From NCBI GenBank assembly GCA_900551055.1, contig URUK01000003.1:1-64000 (forward strand): a stretch of 64,000 bases of DNA, in the 5' to 3' direction. This document shows positions 42,410-51,865 of this stretch, piece after piece (position 1 is the stretch's first letter; every line of letters starts with the position of its first letter). Below the pieces are notes generated by a model. It saw only the letters and a list, made by a program, of their open reading frames with translations, had not been told where the DNA came from and made no database searches. The position numbers were made by a program, and so were the translations under genes. Origin of the DNA: an uncultured Prevotella sp. (lineage in GTDB: Bacteria; Bacteroidota; Bacteroidia; Bacteroidales; Bacteroidaceae).

Positions 42410-42835
42410 ATGAAAAGCGACCCTAAAGACTGCCTCTATTGCCAAAACAATGAGACACAGCACAATCTTATGATTGAAGTGGCAAAACTAAGTGTTTCAC
42501 GCCTGTTCATATTCAAGGAGCAGACATACAGAGGCCGTTGCCTCGTGGCATACGACGGCCATGTGGACGACCTGAACCTGCTTACGGACGAGGAACGCAA
42601 CGCCTTCATGGCCGACGTGGCACGCACCACACGCGCCATGCAAAAGGTGTTCAATCCCGACAAAATCAACTACGGCGCCTACTCTGACACCCTTTCGCAC
42701 CTGCACTTCCACCTGGTGCCGAAATATGTAGGCGGGCCCGACTTCGGCGGAGTGTTCCGCATGAATCCGCAGGAGGTGTATCTCACTGACGAAGAGTATG
42801 CCGACATGGCGGAGAAACTGAAAAAGGAATTGTAA
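42410..42835 (+). CDS. HIT family protein
   Basis: A 141-residue histidine-triad nucleotide-binding protein: DCLYCQNN at the N-terminus and SHLHFHLVPK with the HxHxH triad. Such proteins hydrolyse nucleotide phosphoramidates or dinucleoside polyphosphates; the substrate is unknown. A Met at 42362 would add 16 residues and sit about 11 bases from the expected transcript start; the Met at 42314 lies in the promoter and is excluded. The start at 42410 matches the family N-terminus. Confidence 0.85.
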   Translation: MKSDPKDCLYCQNNETQHNLMIEVAKLSVSRLFIFKEQTYRGRCLVAYDGHVDDLNLLTDEERNAFMADVARTTRAMQKVFNPDKINYGAYSDTLSHLHFHLVPKYVGGPDFGGVFRMNPQEVYLTDEEYADMAEKLKKEL

Positions 42836-42847
42836 AAAGACAAAGTA

Positions 42848-42960
42848 CTCAACACCCACCCCACCCCTCCCAAAGGGAGGGAGCTTGCATGCCTTGTTAA
42901 GGACATAAGGCCGTGCTAATCAAACTCCCTCCCAAAGGGAAGGCTGTGGTGGGTCTCAAC
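42848..42960. repeat. CCCTCCC/GGGAGGG inverted repeat, HIT-trmD joint
   Basis: CTCAACACCCACC...CTCCCAAAGGGAGG on the left is mirrored by CTCCCTCCCAAAGGG...GGTGGGTCTCAAC on the right. A single related unit lies at 63794-63830. Confidence 0.65.
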
Positions 42961-42975
42961 ACTAAAAGCATCGCT

Positions 42976-43665
42976 ATGCGAATTGACATTATCACTGTTC
43001 TGCCTGAAATGATTGAGGGTTTTGTGCACGAGTCTATACTTGCACGCGCCCAGAAAAAAGGTCTGGCGGAAATCCATCTGCACAACCTGCGCGACTATTC
43101 AACCGACAAGTGGCGGCGCGTTGACGACTATCCGTACGGCGGCTTCGCCGGTATGGTGATGCAGTGTGAACCGATTGACCGCGCCATCAGCGCGCTGAAG
43201 GCCGAAAGGGAATATGACGAGGTTATCTTCACGTCGCCCGACGGCGAGCAGTTCAACCAGCACGTAGCCAACGACCTCTCGCTCATGGGCAACATAATAA
43301 TCCTTTGCGGCCACTACAAGGGCATAGACCAGCGTGTGCGCGACCACCTTATAACGCGCGAAATAAGCATTGGCGACTACGTGCTGACGGGCGGCGAACT
43401 GGCCGCAGCAGTGATGGCCGACGCCATTGTGCGCCTTGTGCCCGGCGTAATAAGCGACGAGCAGAGTGCGCTTTCCGACTGTTTTCAGGACGACATGCTC
43501 TCCGCCCCCATCTACACACGCCCTGCCGAATATAAAGGTTGGCGTGTGCCGGACATCCTGCTGAGCGGAAACGAGGCGAAAATAAAGGACTGGGAGATTG
43601 AGCAAAGCTATGAACGCACCAAACGCCTGCGCCCCGACCTCCTGGAAAAAGGGAGCAAGGAATGA
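42976..43665 (+). CDS. trmD: tRNA (guanine-N1-)-methyltransferase
   Basis: Methylates G37 of tRNAs reading CNN codons, preventing frameshifts. 229 residues. The trefoil-knot SAM site shows ILCGHYKGIDQRVRDHL and ISIGDYVLTGGELAA; the N-terminus MRIDIITVLPEM and DDYPYGGFAGMVM are diagnostic. The start at 42976 is preferred to 42913, which lies in the repeat. Confidence 0.96.
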   Translation: MRIDIITVLPEMIEGFVHESILARAQKKGLAEIHLHNLRDYSTDKWRRVDDYPYGGFAGMVMQCEPIDRAISALKAEREYDEVIFTSPDGEQFNQHVANDLSLMGNIIILCGHYKGIDQRVRDHLITREISIGDYVLTGGELAAAVMADAIVRLVPGVISDEQSALSDCFQDDMLSAPIYTRPAEYKGWRVPDILLSGNEAKIKDWEIEQSYERTKRLRPDLLEKGSKE

Positions 43666-43669
43666 AGAA

Positions 43670-43760
43670 CGGAAAGTGAAGAATGAAGAACCGAAGTGAA
43701 AATATGTGGCAAACCGCCACAAGAAAATTCTTCATTGTTCACTTTTAATTTTTCATTTAT
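43670..43760. repeat. GTGAAGAATGAAGAA inverted repeat, trmD-DUF805 joint
   Basis: GAAGAACGGAAAGTGAAGAA on the left faces ATTCTTCATTGTTCACTTT on the right around a TGTGGCAAACCGCCACA hairpin. Confidence 0.65.
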
Positions 43761-43816
43761 GCCGACAATCAAATATAAACAGAAATACGACATTAACACA
43801 TAAAAACACGTTTATC

Positions 43817-44362
43817 ATGCAAGGAATAAAGAAACTACCGTCTTTAGACTTCGGCGAAGCAGTAAAAAAGGTACTGAACAACCTTACAAACTTTAACGGA
43901 CGCGCACGCCGCAGCGAGCTGTGGTGGTACTACATGCTGTACGCCATCACTACAATTGCACTATTTTTTGTGGTAGGACACGACCAATTGCTGCAAAACA
44001 TCATCACGTTAATACTCCAACTTACGCTTTGGTCGGTCACAGTACGCAGGCTGCATGACCGCGGCATAGACGGATGGTGGGTGTCGCTGTCGATAGCCCT
44101 TAGCATATTCAGCACATATTACATGTACAAAAGCGGATATTATGAGGCCATGTCTGTGGTAAACCCTGACATTGACGAAGCCATGTCGACGCTCCGCAGT
44201 CCGATAGTTATGGTCACAGGGCTGGTTTCATTCGTAGTGAACCTCTGCATTTTCATCTTCTGTGTGCTTGACGGCAAGCCCGAATCAAACAAGTATGGCC
44301 CGTCGCCCAAGTACATCCCGTTGGACGAATACATTGAGAAAGTTACCGGACAGCAGGTTTGA
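43817..44362 (+). CDS. DUF805 family membrane protein
   Basis: A 181-residue inner-membrane protein. DUF805 signatures: NFNGRARRSELWWYYMLYAI, VRRLHDRGIDGWW and the terminal NKYGPSP. Four predicted helices lie at about 39-58, 60-77, 92-112 and 135-158. Family function is unknown. The start at 43817 follows a leader free of the repeat; 43706 lies inside the repeat and is rejected. Confidence 0.85.
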   Translation: MQGIKKLPSLDFGEAVKKVLNNLTNFNGRARRSELWWYYMLYAITTIALFFVVGHDQLLQNIITLILQLTLWSVTVRRLHDRGIDGWWVSLSIALSIFSTYYMYKSGYYEAMSVVNPDIDEAMSTLRSPIVMVTGLVSFVVNLCIFIFCVLDGKPESNKYGPSPKYIPLDEYIEKVTGQQV

Positions 44363-44391
44363 CACGCCCTGCCCTACCATAATACATATAC

Positions 44392-44430
44392 AAAAAGGCC
44401 GCTTTCACGCTTGTGAAAACGGCCTTTTCG
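44392..44430. terminator. Bidirectional terminator between DUF805 and recQ
   Basis: AAAAAGGCCG and CGGCCTTTTC pair around TTTCAC/GTGAAA, with A-run before and T-run after. It serves convergent genes. It resembles a single unit of the 22-bp arrays and may share an origin with them. Confidence 0.75.
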
Positions 44431-44457
44431 TTTTGCCTGTCATCATGAAACATGCCG

Positions 44458-46353
44458 TCAAAGGAACAGCATCCCGTCGCGGCAGTGCACCTTTTCTTCC
44501 GCCATAAGATACTCCACAGCCTCCTTGCATACATCCTTGTCGGCCTTACATCCCACAAGCTCGCCAACGCTGTGCGGCTTTCCGTCAGCCAACAGGTCAA
44601 GTATCTCCTGCTTTGCCGCGGCAAACGCGTCACTGTCAACAACCTTTCCGCCATGCGCCCGGCACACGTCGCACTGGCCGCAGTCTGTCGATTTCTCCTC
44701 GCCGAAGTACCGCAGAAGCTGGCGGCTGCGGCAAACATAATCGTTTTCGGCATATGCTATCATCGCGTTTATGCGCTCCTCATATTCAGACTTACGGTCG
44801 TCGTACACCTCACGGGGAAAAACCAGCCGTTCCATTTCCTCCCTTCTCTGCGTATAACGGATGTGGGGTATTTTCTTACGGGGAATGAAGTGCAGGATAC
44901 GCCGCTGGCTCAAGTCCTTCAATATGGCGTATGTAGCCTCGCGCTCCAATCCTGTCTGCATCGAGACAAGACTCTCGTCGATGTAACAGTAGTCTGTGAA
45001 CAGTCCGCCGTAGTTCCTCAACAAAGCCGTAACAACATTGCTTTCATTCTCCGTAAGGCCGTCAAGGCGGTAAAGGTCGTCGCGCCCGAGCAGCATCCTA
45101 AGCTGTGACATGTTGTCGCGTTCGTCCTCATATTCAATATAACCGGCTCTCGACAATATGGCCAAGGCAGAGTTGACCGGCACTGGAAAATGCTTGAAGT
45201 ACTGGCAGAACTTGTCGATATTGAATTCGAAACGGCATCCGCCGCCGCTTCCTATGCCTATCTGGTAAAAGTAAGCAAGATGCTCGTACACTGTGCGTAT
45301 GAAGTCTTTGTCAGGGAAAGTCTCGCTTATGCGGCGCTTGAGCTTCGCCCCGTCGTTGCCGTCATACAACAAAACGGCATACGAACGGGCTCCATCGCGC
45401 CCGGCACGGCCTGCCTCCTGGAAGTAAGCCTCAATCGAGTCAGGGCTGTCAACATGGACAACCAACCTCACGTCGGGCTTGTCTATGCCCATGCCGAAGG
45501 CGTTTGTAGCCACCATAACCCTCACCTTGTCGTCCTGCCACAGCTTTTGCCGCTCGTCCCTTACAGCGTCTTCAAGTCCGGCATTGTAGAAAGTGGAGCT
45601 TATGCCGCTGTCGTTGAGTATCTTGGCGATTTCCTTTGTCCGCTTCCTGCTTCGTGCATAAACTATGGCCGAACCGTCAACCTTGTCAAGAAGGCGCACC
45701 GTGTCATTCTCTTTATCGCTCGTTTTCCGAACTATATAGGCAAGGTTCTTGCGCTCAAAACTCATCCGAAAGACGTTCTTCTCCTTGAAACCGAGCCGGT
45801 ACTGGATGTCATCCACCACATGCGGAGTGGCCGTTGCTGTGAGCGCAAGTATCGGAACATCTGGCTTTATGCGTCGTATCTCGCTGATTTTAAGGTATGA
45901 CGGACGGAAGTCATACCCCCACTGACTGATGCAATGAGCCTCGTCCACTGTGACAAAGCTCACCTTCATGTGGCTAAATTTCTTTAGGAAAAGCTCGGAA
46001 GACAACCTTTCTGGCGATACATACAATATTTTCACGCCCCCGAAAATGGCGTTTTCAAGCGTTGTTATTACATCGGCATGCATCATCCCGGCGTAAACAG
46101 CAGCCGCCTTGACGCCCCTTTTACGGAGATGCAGCACCTGATCCTTCATCAAAGCTATAAGGGGCGTTATGACAAGGCACACTCCCGGCATGGACAATGC
46201 AGGCACTTGGAACGTAAGCGACTTGCCTCCACCTGTCGGCATAAGGCCAAGAGTGTCGCGACCCGCACAAATGCTTTCGATTATTTCACGCTGGATGCCG
46301 CGGAAGTCATCATATCCCCAGCACTCACGGAGTATCTGTTGGTACTTGTCCAT
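44458..46353 (-). CDS. recQ: ATP-dependent DNA helicase RecQ
   Basis: 3'-5' DNA helicase for recombination and fork repair. 631 residues. Walker A is MPTGGGKSLTFQ (38-49), Walker B/DEAH at 137-140 (VDEAHCISQWGYDFRPSY), helicase motif VI in QEAGRAGRDG. The RQC zinc site is in CRSRQLLRYFGEEKSTDCGQCDVC; a C-terminal domain (about 570-631) may be an HRDC-like DNA-binding module. Downstream of recJ in the same direction. Confidence 0.95.
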   Translation of the reverse strand: MDKYQQILRECWGYDDFRGIQREIIESICAGRDTLGLMPTGGGKSLTFQVPALSMPGVCLVITPLIALMKDQVLHLRKRGVKAAAVYAGMMHADVITTLENAIFGGVKILYVSPERLSSELFLKKFSHMKVSFVTVDEAHCISQWGYDFRPSYLKISEIRRIKPDVPILALTATATPHVVDDIQYRLGFKEKNVFRMSFERKNLAYIVRKTSDKENDTVRLLDKVDGSAIVYARSRKRTKEIAKILNDSGISSTFYNAGLEDAVRDERQKLWQDDKVRVMVATNAFGMGIDKPDVRLVVHVDSPDSIEAYFQEAGRAGRDGARSYAVLLYDGNDGAKLKRRISETFPDKDFIRTVYEHLAYFYQIGIGSGGGCRFEFNIDKFCQYFKHFPVPVNSALAILSRAGYIEYEDERDNMSQLRMLLGRDDLYRLDGLTENESNVVTALLRNYGGLFTDYCYIDESLVSMQTGLEREATYAILKDLSQRRILHFIPRKKIPHIRYTQRREEMERLVFPREVYDDRKSEYEERINAMIAYAENDYVCRSRQLLRYFGEEKSTDCGQCDVCRAHGGKVVDSDAFAAAKQEILDLLADGKPHSVGELVGCKADKDVCKEAVEYLMAEEKVHCRDGMLFL

Positions 46354-46368
46354 ATTTTTTCAAGTTAA

Positions 46369-46453
46369 GAATTAAGAGTTAAGAATTAAGAAAAACACCA
46401 TTGCCAAATAACCCAAGCATATTTTCTTAATTCTTAACTCTTAATTCTTAATT
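46369..46453. repeat. TTAAGAATTAAGAG inverted repeat, recJ-recQ joint
   Basis: Left TTAAGAATTAAGAGTTAAGA and right TCTTAATTCTTAACTCTTAA are almost perfectly complementary; a near copy of the same sequence lies at 58537-58673. Confidence 0.75.
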
Positions 46454-48173
46454 ATTCTTCCGACGGCCTGATGTCTTCTATCTGAAGCTGGATGCCATTA
46501 TGCTTGAACACGTTGTCTTCAATTGTATATGCAATGTCGAAGCTCCGTTTGGACTTTATGTAACGCGCAGAGCCGCTCTGTCCGAAGGCAATACCGTTCA
46601 TTACATTGTTCGACTTCGAATCAACAAGCTCAAGCTTGATATGCTCCTGCTCCCTGCCTACAACCTTGCTCGTGCCGAAATCGTAAACATCGGTAGTGCA
46701 GAAAAGCGGCTTTTGGTTCATCGGACCGAATGGGCCGAACTTCCTTATGTCGGCATGCAGCTTGCGCGTGATGTCCTTAAAGTCAATCATTGCATCTATA
46801 TTGAGGGTCGCCTCAGTCTGTTCAGGCTGGATATGCTCGTCAACATACTTCTGGAAACGCCGTCTGAATTCAGGCACGTCCTCCCATTTTAAAGTAAGTC
46901 CGGCGGCATACGTATGGCCTCCGAAGTTGATAAGCATGTCACGACAGCTCTTTATCGCCGAATAAACGTCAAACCCCGTGACGCTGCGAGCCGACCCCGT
47001 AGCAAGGTTGTTGTCACGTGTCAGCACGATTGTAGGCCTGAAATATATTTCCGTAAGACGTGAAGCCACGATGCCGATGATGCCCTTCTTCCAGTTCTCG
47101 TCATATAGGACGATGCTTGAATGACGCTTCTGGCTCTCAATCCTCGATATTATCTGGTTGGCTTCTTCCGTCATCTGCTTGTCTATGTCCTTGCGCTGCT
47201 CATTGTATTCATTAATGTGTTTCGCCGCCTCAAGCGCATGGCTGAAGTCCTTTTCAACAAGCAAATCAACGCTTTCACGGCCGTTCTCCATCCTGCCCGA
47301 CGCATTGATGCGCGGCCCTATCTTGAAAACGATGTCGCTCATCGACAGCGTTCGTCCGCTAAGTCCGCAGATGTCGATTATCGCCTTAAGTCCTATGCTC
47401 GGATTCTGGTTCAACTGCTTAAGCCCATGATACGCCAATATGCGGTTCTCCTCGACAACCGGCACAATGTCGGCGGCGATACTTACCGCGCAGAAATCAA
47501 GCAAAGGGATGAGCCGAGAGAACGGGATGCCATTGTTCTTGGCGAACGCCTGCATGAACTTGAAGCCTACTCCGCAACCGCAAAGATGCTTGAACGGATA
47601 CGTATCGTCCTCCCGTTTCGGATTAAGTATTGCCACTGCGTCAGGCAAGACCTCGTCAGGAACATGGTGGTCGCAAATGATGAAGTCAATGCCAAGGCTT
47701 TTGGCGTATGCGACTTCTTCCATAGCCTTTATTCCGCAGTCAAGTATTATGATGAGCTTCACGCCCGTCTGCCTTGCATATTCAATCCCCTTGTAGCTCA
47801 CTCCGTAACCTTCGTCGTAGCGGTCGGGAATGTAGTAGTCGATGTTTGAATAAAACTGTTGCAAGAACTTGTAGACAAGCGCCACGGCGGTACATCCGTC
47901 CACATCGTAATCTCCATACACCATGATGCGTTCCTTCCTGCCCATCGCATCGTTGAGCCTGTCCACAGCCACGTCCATATCCCTCATGAGGAAAGGGTTT
48001 ATGAGGTCGTTCAATTGTGGGCGGAAGAAGCGTTTGGCCGCAGATTCCGTCGTAATGCCCCGCCTTATCATTATGCCGGCGAGTATAGGACTAATCCCTA
48101 TCTTAGCGCCAAGTTCTTCAGCCGCCTGCGTTTGTTCTGCTGTCGGTTCCTCGTAATTCCATTTGAAATGCAT
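46452..48173 (-). CDS. recJ: Single-stranded-DNA-specific exonuclease RecJ
   Basis: 5'-3' single-strand exonuclease of recombination and mismatch repair. 573 residues. DHH-family motifs: VYGDYDVDG (85-93), LDCGIK, CDHHVPDE (167-174), then DHHA1 with INASGRMENG and GGHTYAAGLTL. The last residues overlap the recJ-recQ repeat region. With recQ it forms a functional pair, as the two act together in end resection. Confidence 0.95.
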   Translation of the reverse strand: MHFKWNYEEPTAEQTQAAEELGAKIGISPILAGIMIRRGITTESAAKRFFRPQLNDLINPFLMRDMDVAVDRLNDAMGRKERIMVYGDYDVDGCTAVALVYKFLQQFYSNIDYYIPDRYDEGYGVSYKGIEYARQTGVKLIIILDCGIKAMEEVAYAKSLGIDFIICDHHVPDEVLPDAVAILNPKREDDTYPFKHLCGCGVGFKFMQAFAKNNGIPFSRLIPLLDFCAVSIAADIVPVVEENRILAYHGLKQLNQNPSIGLKAIIDICGLSGRTLSMSDIVFKIGPRINASGRMENGRESVDLLVEKDFSHALEAAKHINEYNEQRKDIDKQMTEEANQIISRIESQKRHSSIVLYDENWKKGIIGIVASRLTEIYFRPTIVLTRDNNLATGSARSVTGFDVYSAIKSCRDMLINFGGHTYAAGLTLKWEDVPEFRRRFQKYVDEHIQPEQTEATLNIDAMIDFKDITRKLHADIRKFGPFGPMNQKPLFCTTDVYDFGTSKVVGREQEHIKLELVDSKSNNVMNGIAFGQSGSARYIKSKRSFDIAYTIEDNVFKHNGIQLQIEDIRPSEE

Positions 48174-48482
48174 TATATTGTTCTTTTATTTTCCTGTCTG
48201 CACGGTGCTTGCACAAAGCATACATGCCGTAAAGCACCTGTTCCGTAACCGGCCGCCAACGGCGGAAGCGCAGCTTGCATTCCGGTTAAGGGCGTGTAAA
48301 GTTACAAATAAAAAACAACAATACGGTGTTTTCACACGGAAAAGTTCAGAAAATAGGTTCACGCTGCATCCGACTGATTATCTTCAGACAAAAGCGTTGA
48401 AGGCATCCGCCTTAGGATTGCCTTTGATGCGAACCTTTGGCGGATGCCTTCAATACATTAATTATATACTACGCGAAAGGCG
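48174..48482. other. Intergenic region, recJ to C1 peptidase
   Basis: No gene supported; the only structure seen is the hairpin at 48397-48453. Confidence 0.55.
48397..48453 (-). terminator. Hairpin after the C1 peptidase
   Basis: Arms TTGAAGGCATCCGCC and GGCGGATGCCTTCAA are perfect; minus-strand text after the stem is CGCTTTTGTC, a weak T-run. Confidence 0.6.
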
Positions 48483-49685
48483 TCAGATGCCCAGCTTCTT
48501 GCGTATGTCCTTGGGTATGGCGTTCTTGTTGACCATGATGTTCATGGTCTTGTAAGCCACGTAGTTCTTGGACATGTACCAGATGCCCTTGTAGTCGCCG
48601 TGGTTGCCCCATGAGTTCTTTACCATGTAATATTCGCGTCCGTTCTTGTCTTTCGCTATTCCGTACAGGTGCATGCCGTGGTCGTCGGTCGTTTCCCATG
48701 TATCGTATGCTTCCTGCCTCATCTCCTGCGTAGGTACGATTTCGGGAGCGTCAACGCCAAGCGAGTCGAGCTTGCTGCGCTTCTCAGAAGCCGACAGGTT
48801 AAACCAACGGTCAGCGTCAGTTCCCGCCATGCTGCGTGCTTTTTTCACATCGTAAGCCAGGCCGAGACCTGTGCGTGTGAAGCCGTCCTCTGTCACATCG
48901 CCTCCCCATGCAACGGTATAGCCTTCGTTAACGGCGTTGTCGATGATGCGCATCAACTCGTCCATGGGCACGTTGTAAGACAGCGCCCAACGCCAGTTGT
49001 CCTGTATTTCGAGGGCGAACTGCGTATAGAACGGATGGTGGGTATAGCTGGTTATCGACACATAGTCGTCAAGGTTGATGCCGAGGCTCTGTGCGAAAGT
49101 CTGCGGTGTGTATTCCTTTCCTTCATACACGAACTTCTCGGGGCACTTGCCGAGGTAAGCGTCAAGTATGCCTTGCAGGCCGAGACGCCACTGCTTTGAA
49201 ATCTTCCTTGCCTTTGTCTTTGAAATCGCGTCAACATACGGTTCCATTACTTCAAAGAACTCTCCGAAGTTGGCGAGCGAGTCGCCCGTGAGAGTGCCGG
49301 GAGCCGGCATGGCCTCTTCGGGACAGATACCGTAGGTCTGCATGATGGTAACCACGTCCTCAAAGCTTCCGCCCTGAGAGAACTGGCTGTCGCCGTGCAT
49401 GCGCACCTTAACGATGGCACGGTCCATATAGTCCTTGTTGGCGATGAACATCTCGCACAGGTTGTAAGTCTTGCCTGTGGCCTTCAGGATTTCGCTTTCA
49501 AGGAAACTAAGCGTGGAATAGGCCCAGCACGTACCGCTGCGGTTCTGGTCTTTAATGCTCGTGATGGGGTTTTCCTTCACGGTTGTGAACACGGGAACGT
49601 TCTTCTTCCCTGCCTCTTTCTTGTCTTGTGCATAAGCTCCGGCAACGAAGCAGGCCAAGAGGCACATCGTAAATAACTTTCTCAT
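48483..49685 (-). CDS. Secreted C1 (bleomycin hydrolase-like) cysteine aminopeptidase
   Basis: A 400-residue papain-fold peptidase with a signal peptide (1-19). Catalytic C53 is in QNRSGTCWAYSTLSFLES, H339 in DDHGMHLYGIA and N357 in MVKNSWGNHGDYKGIWY, the C1B arrangement. Bacteroidetes homologues are periplasmic or lipid-anchored aminopeptidases. It starts 12 bp after the aminopeptidase P stop, suggesting joint peptide degradation; substrate range is inferred. Confidence 0.92.
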   Translation of the reverse strand: MRKLFTMCLLACFVAGAYAQDKKEAGKKNVPVFTTVKENPITSIKDQNRSGTCWAYSTLSFLESEILKATGKTYNLCEMFIANKDYMDRAIVKVRMHGDSQFSQGGSFEDVVTIMQTYGICPEEAMPAPGTLTGDSLANFGEFFEVMEPYVDAISKTKARKISKQWRLGLQGILDAYLGKCPEKFVYEGKEYTPQTFAQSLGINLDDYVSITSYTHHPFYTQFALEIQDNWRWALSYNVPMDELMRIIDNAVNEGYTVAWGGDVTEDGFTRTGLGLAYDVKKARSMAGTDADRWFNLSASEKRSKLDSLGVDAPEIVPTQEMRQEAYDTWETTDDHGMHLYGIAKDKNGREYYMVKNSWGNHGDYKGIWYMSKNYVAYKTMNIMVNKNAIPKDIRKKLGI

Positions 49686-49697
49686 TTTGTCTCTTTT

Positions 49698-51107
49698 TTA
49701 TTGGTTTGATTGATTGTTTGCCATGAAATCCTCAACATCCTGCGGATGGTAAGGTATGCGGTCCTTGCCGAGGAAGCGGCAGCCCGTGGCCGTTATGAGC
49801 ACGTCGTCCTCTATGCGTATGCCGCCGAAGTCGCGGTAAGCGTCGAGCGCAGCGTAGTTTATGAAGTCGGTGTGCAGCCCCTTGGCCTTCCAGTCGTCGA
49901 TTAATGCGGGTATGAAGTATATTCCCGGCTCGTCTGTCACGACGAAACCTTCTTCAAGCCGGCGTCCCATGCGCAGCGCGCTGGTGCCGAACTGCGTAGA
50001 CGGGCGCGTCTCCTCGTCGTAGCCTACATTCACTTGGCCGAGTCCCTCCATGTCGTGTACGTCCATGCCCATCATGTGTCCCAGTCCGTGGGGCAGGAAC
50101 AGGGCGTGCGCCCCGGCAGCTACGGCATCGTCGGTGTCACCCTTCATCAGGCCGAGTTCCTTCAGTCTGGCGGCCATCAGCCGGCACACTGACAGGTGTA
50201 CGTCCATCCACCTTACGCCCGGACGCGCCACTTCGAGCGCATGGTCGTGGCAGGCTTCCACTATCGAGTAAATTTCAAGCTGCTTTTGGGTGAACTTCCC
50301 GTTTACGGGATACGCGCGCGTATTGTCAGAGCAGTAGTTGTTGCGGTTCTCCGCGCCTGCGTCGCACAGTACGAGGCGGCCGCTTTCAAGCTCGTTCCAC
50401 GACGGCGCGCCGTGCATTATCTCGCCGTGCTGGGTGAAGATGGTAGCGAAGCTCACCATTGCTCCGTATGAGTTGGCCGTGCCGTCCACCTGTCCGCCGA
50501 TGTACTTCTCGGTCAGTCCGGGGCGCGTCAGGCGCATCGCCGTGGTGTGCATCCTGTATCCTATGGAGCAGGCGTCCTCTATTTCGGCAATCTCCTGCGG
50601 CTCCTTGGTAGAGCGCATCTTCACCACCGCACGGATAAGCTCCATCGAAGCGGCCTCTTTCTGCTGGTTGGGATGTATGCCGAGCAGGTCGAACAGCTGC
50701 AGCTTCGTGTCGTATCTGTATGGCGGCAGGAAGTGAACCGGCCTGTGCAGCCTCAACGCATCGTTGCATATCGCCTGCAACTGGCGCATCGGGGCGGTGT
50801 TCGCCACGCCTGTGGCGGCGGCCATGTCGGCCACGCTGTCAACCGAACCGAACCACACTATGTCGTCAATGTCGATGTCGTTGCCCACAAGCGTCTCCTC
50901 GTCGGCATCAACATCGATAACGCCCACAAGCCCGTCGCGGTTCAAACCGAAATAATACAGGAACGACGAGTCCTGTCTGAACGGCGAATAAGCGTTGGCC
51001 GGATAGTTGGCCGGCGAGTCGTTGTTGCCGAACAGCAGGATGACACCGCCCCCGACGAGCTTCTTCAGCTCGGCACGGCGGCGTATGTAAGTTTCTTTAC
51101 TAAACAT
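49698..51107 (-). CDS. pepP: Xaa-Pro aminopeptidase (M24B)
   Basis: Removes the N-terminal residue before proline; cytosolic dimetal enzyme. 469 residues from 51107 (MFSKETYIRRRAELKKLVG); the Met at 51179 lies upstream of the -7 box and is rejected. Metal-site motifs: LVLCDAGAENRNNYCSDNTRAYPVNG, FLPHGLGHMMGMDVHD and VVTDEPGIYFIP. The N-terminal creatinase-like domain covers about 1-170. Confidence 0.93.
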   Translation of the reverse strand: MFSKETYIRRRAELKKLVGGGVILLFGNNDSPANYPANAYSPFRQDSSFLYYFGLNRDGLVGVIDVDADEETLVGNDIDIDDIVWFGSVDSVADMAAATGVANTAPMRQLQAICNDALRLHRPVHFLPPYRYDTKLQLFDLLGIHPNQQKEAASMELIRAVVKMRSTKEPQEIAEIEDACSIGYRMHTTAMRLTRPGLTEKYIGGQVDGTANSYGAMVSFATIFTQHGEIMHGAPSWNELESGRLVLCDAGAENRNNYCSDNTRAYPVNGKFTQKQLEIYSIVEACHDHALEVARPGVRWMDVHLSVCRLMAARLKELGLMKGDTDDAVAAGAHALFLPHGLGHMMGMDVHDMEGLGQVNVGYDEETRPSTQFGTSALRMGRRLEEGFVVTDEPGIYFIPALIDDWKAKGLHTDFINYAALDAYRDFGGIRIEDDVLITATGCRFLGKDRIPYHPQDVEDFMANNQSNQ

Positions 51108-51139
51108 GGTTACAATTTGAAATAAGGTTGTTTTGCTTG

Positions 51140-51147
51140 CAAAGATA
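51140..51147 (-). promoter_or_regulatory. -7 box of the pepP-C1 peptidase unit
   Basis: Minus strand TATCTTTG, 33 bp before the pepP start. The matching -33 position reads close to TTTC. Confidence 0.55.
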
Positions 51148-51426
51148 GGCATTTTTAAATTGAAACCGCCATTTTTCACATTGTTTTTTATCTGTTTCTT
51201 TTACCGATTGACAGCCATGCGGCTGCAATGGCCGTTACAACGGCAAAACGCCCGGCGGCCGGCCGCATTACAAGCAAACATCGTGCCCTTTACGCTTTGT
51301 TAACAATGCCAAGACCGCCGGTTAACACTTCGTTCCGAAGTGAAGCAGAACCACAATGTCAACGGTTTTAACACACCACGCTGCGAACGGCATGTCAGCC
51401 TAACACATACGGCCTCCATTCTCGCC

Positions 51427-51532
51427 AAAAGCGGCCATAAGAAGTACAAAAGGCGGCCTTCGACAACGCAAAAGACCACCTTTCGCCACCCGATTGACGG
51501 CCTTTCGCAAGCCCGTTTGCCGCCTTTTACAC
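51427..51532. repeat. 22-bp phased array (i)
   Basis: Five units at 51427, 51448, 51470, 51492 and 51514 (spacing 21-22). Cores include AAAAGGCGGCCTTC, AAAAGACCACCTTTC and TTTGCCGCCTTTT. Confidence 0.82.
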
Positions 51533-51757
51533 AACACTTCACGGCCAACAAAGCAGCCGCCAAACGCAAAGCACTGGCTTACAGACACTTGCTGACGCGC
51601 CGGGAAACCGTCTTCTCTATCCCAGAGATAAATGATTTTGAAAAAATCCGGTCACAAAATCCACACTTTAACATTATCGCCCGCAAAACTGTTAACAAAC
51701 CATAAATACGGCAAGTATCGTCGCGCAAGAAGGCAACAAACAACAGGCAAAACAATA

Positions 51758-51790
51758 AAAATGCACACTTTGGCACAGTGTGCGCATTTT
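51758..51790. terminator. Orphan hairpin upstream of ffh
   Basis: AATGCACACT and AGTGTGCGCATT pair imperfectly around TTGGCAC, with A/T runs on both sides. No gene ends here; it could end a small transcript. Confidence 0.4.
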
Positions 51791-51857
51791 TGGCCAAAAC
51801 AGTTTTAAAATATTTTAAATAGAAAGACTGTTACAACCTTTTTTGTCATTTATTCCT

Positions 51858-51865
51858 TATATTTG
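51858..51865 (+). promoter_or_regulatory. -7 box of ffh
   Basis: TATATTTG, 85 bp before the ffh start; no TTTG at 19-bp spacing. Confidence 0.5.
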
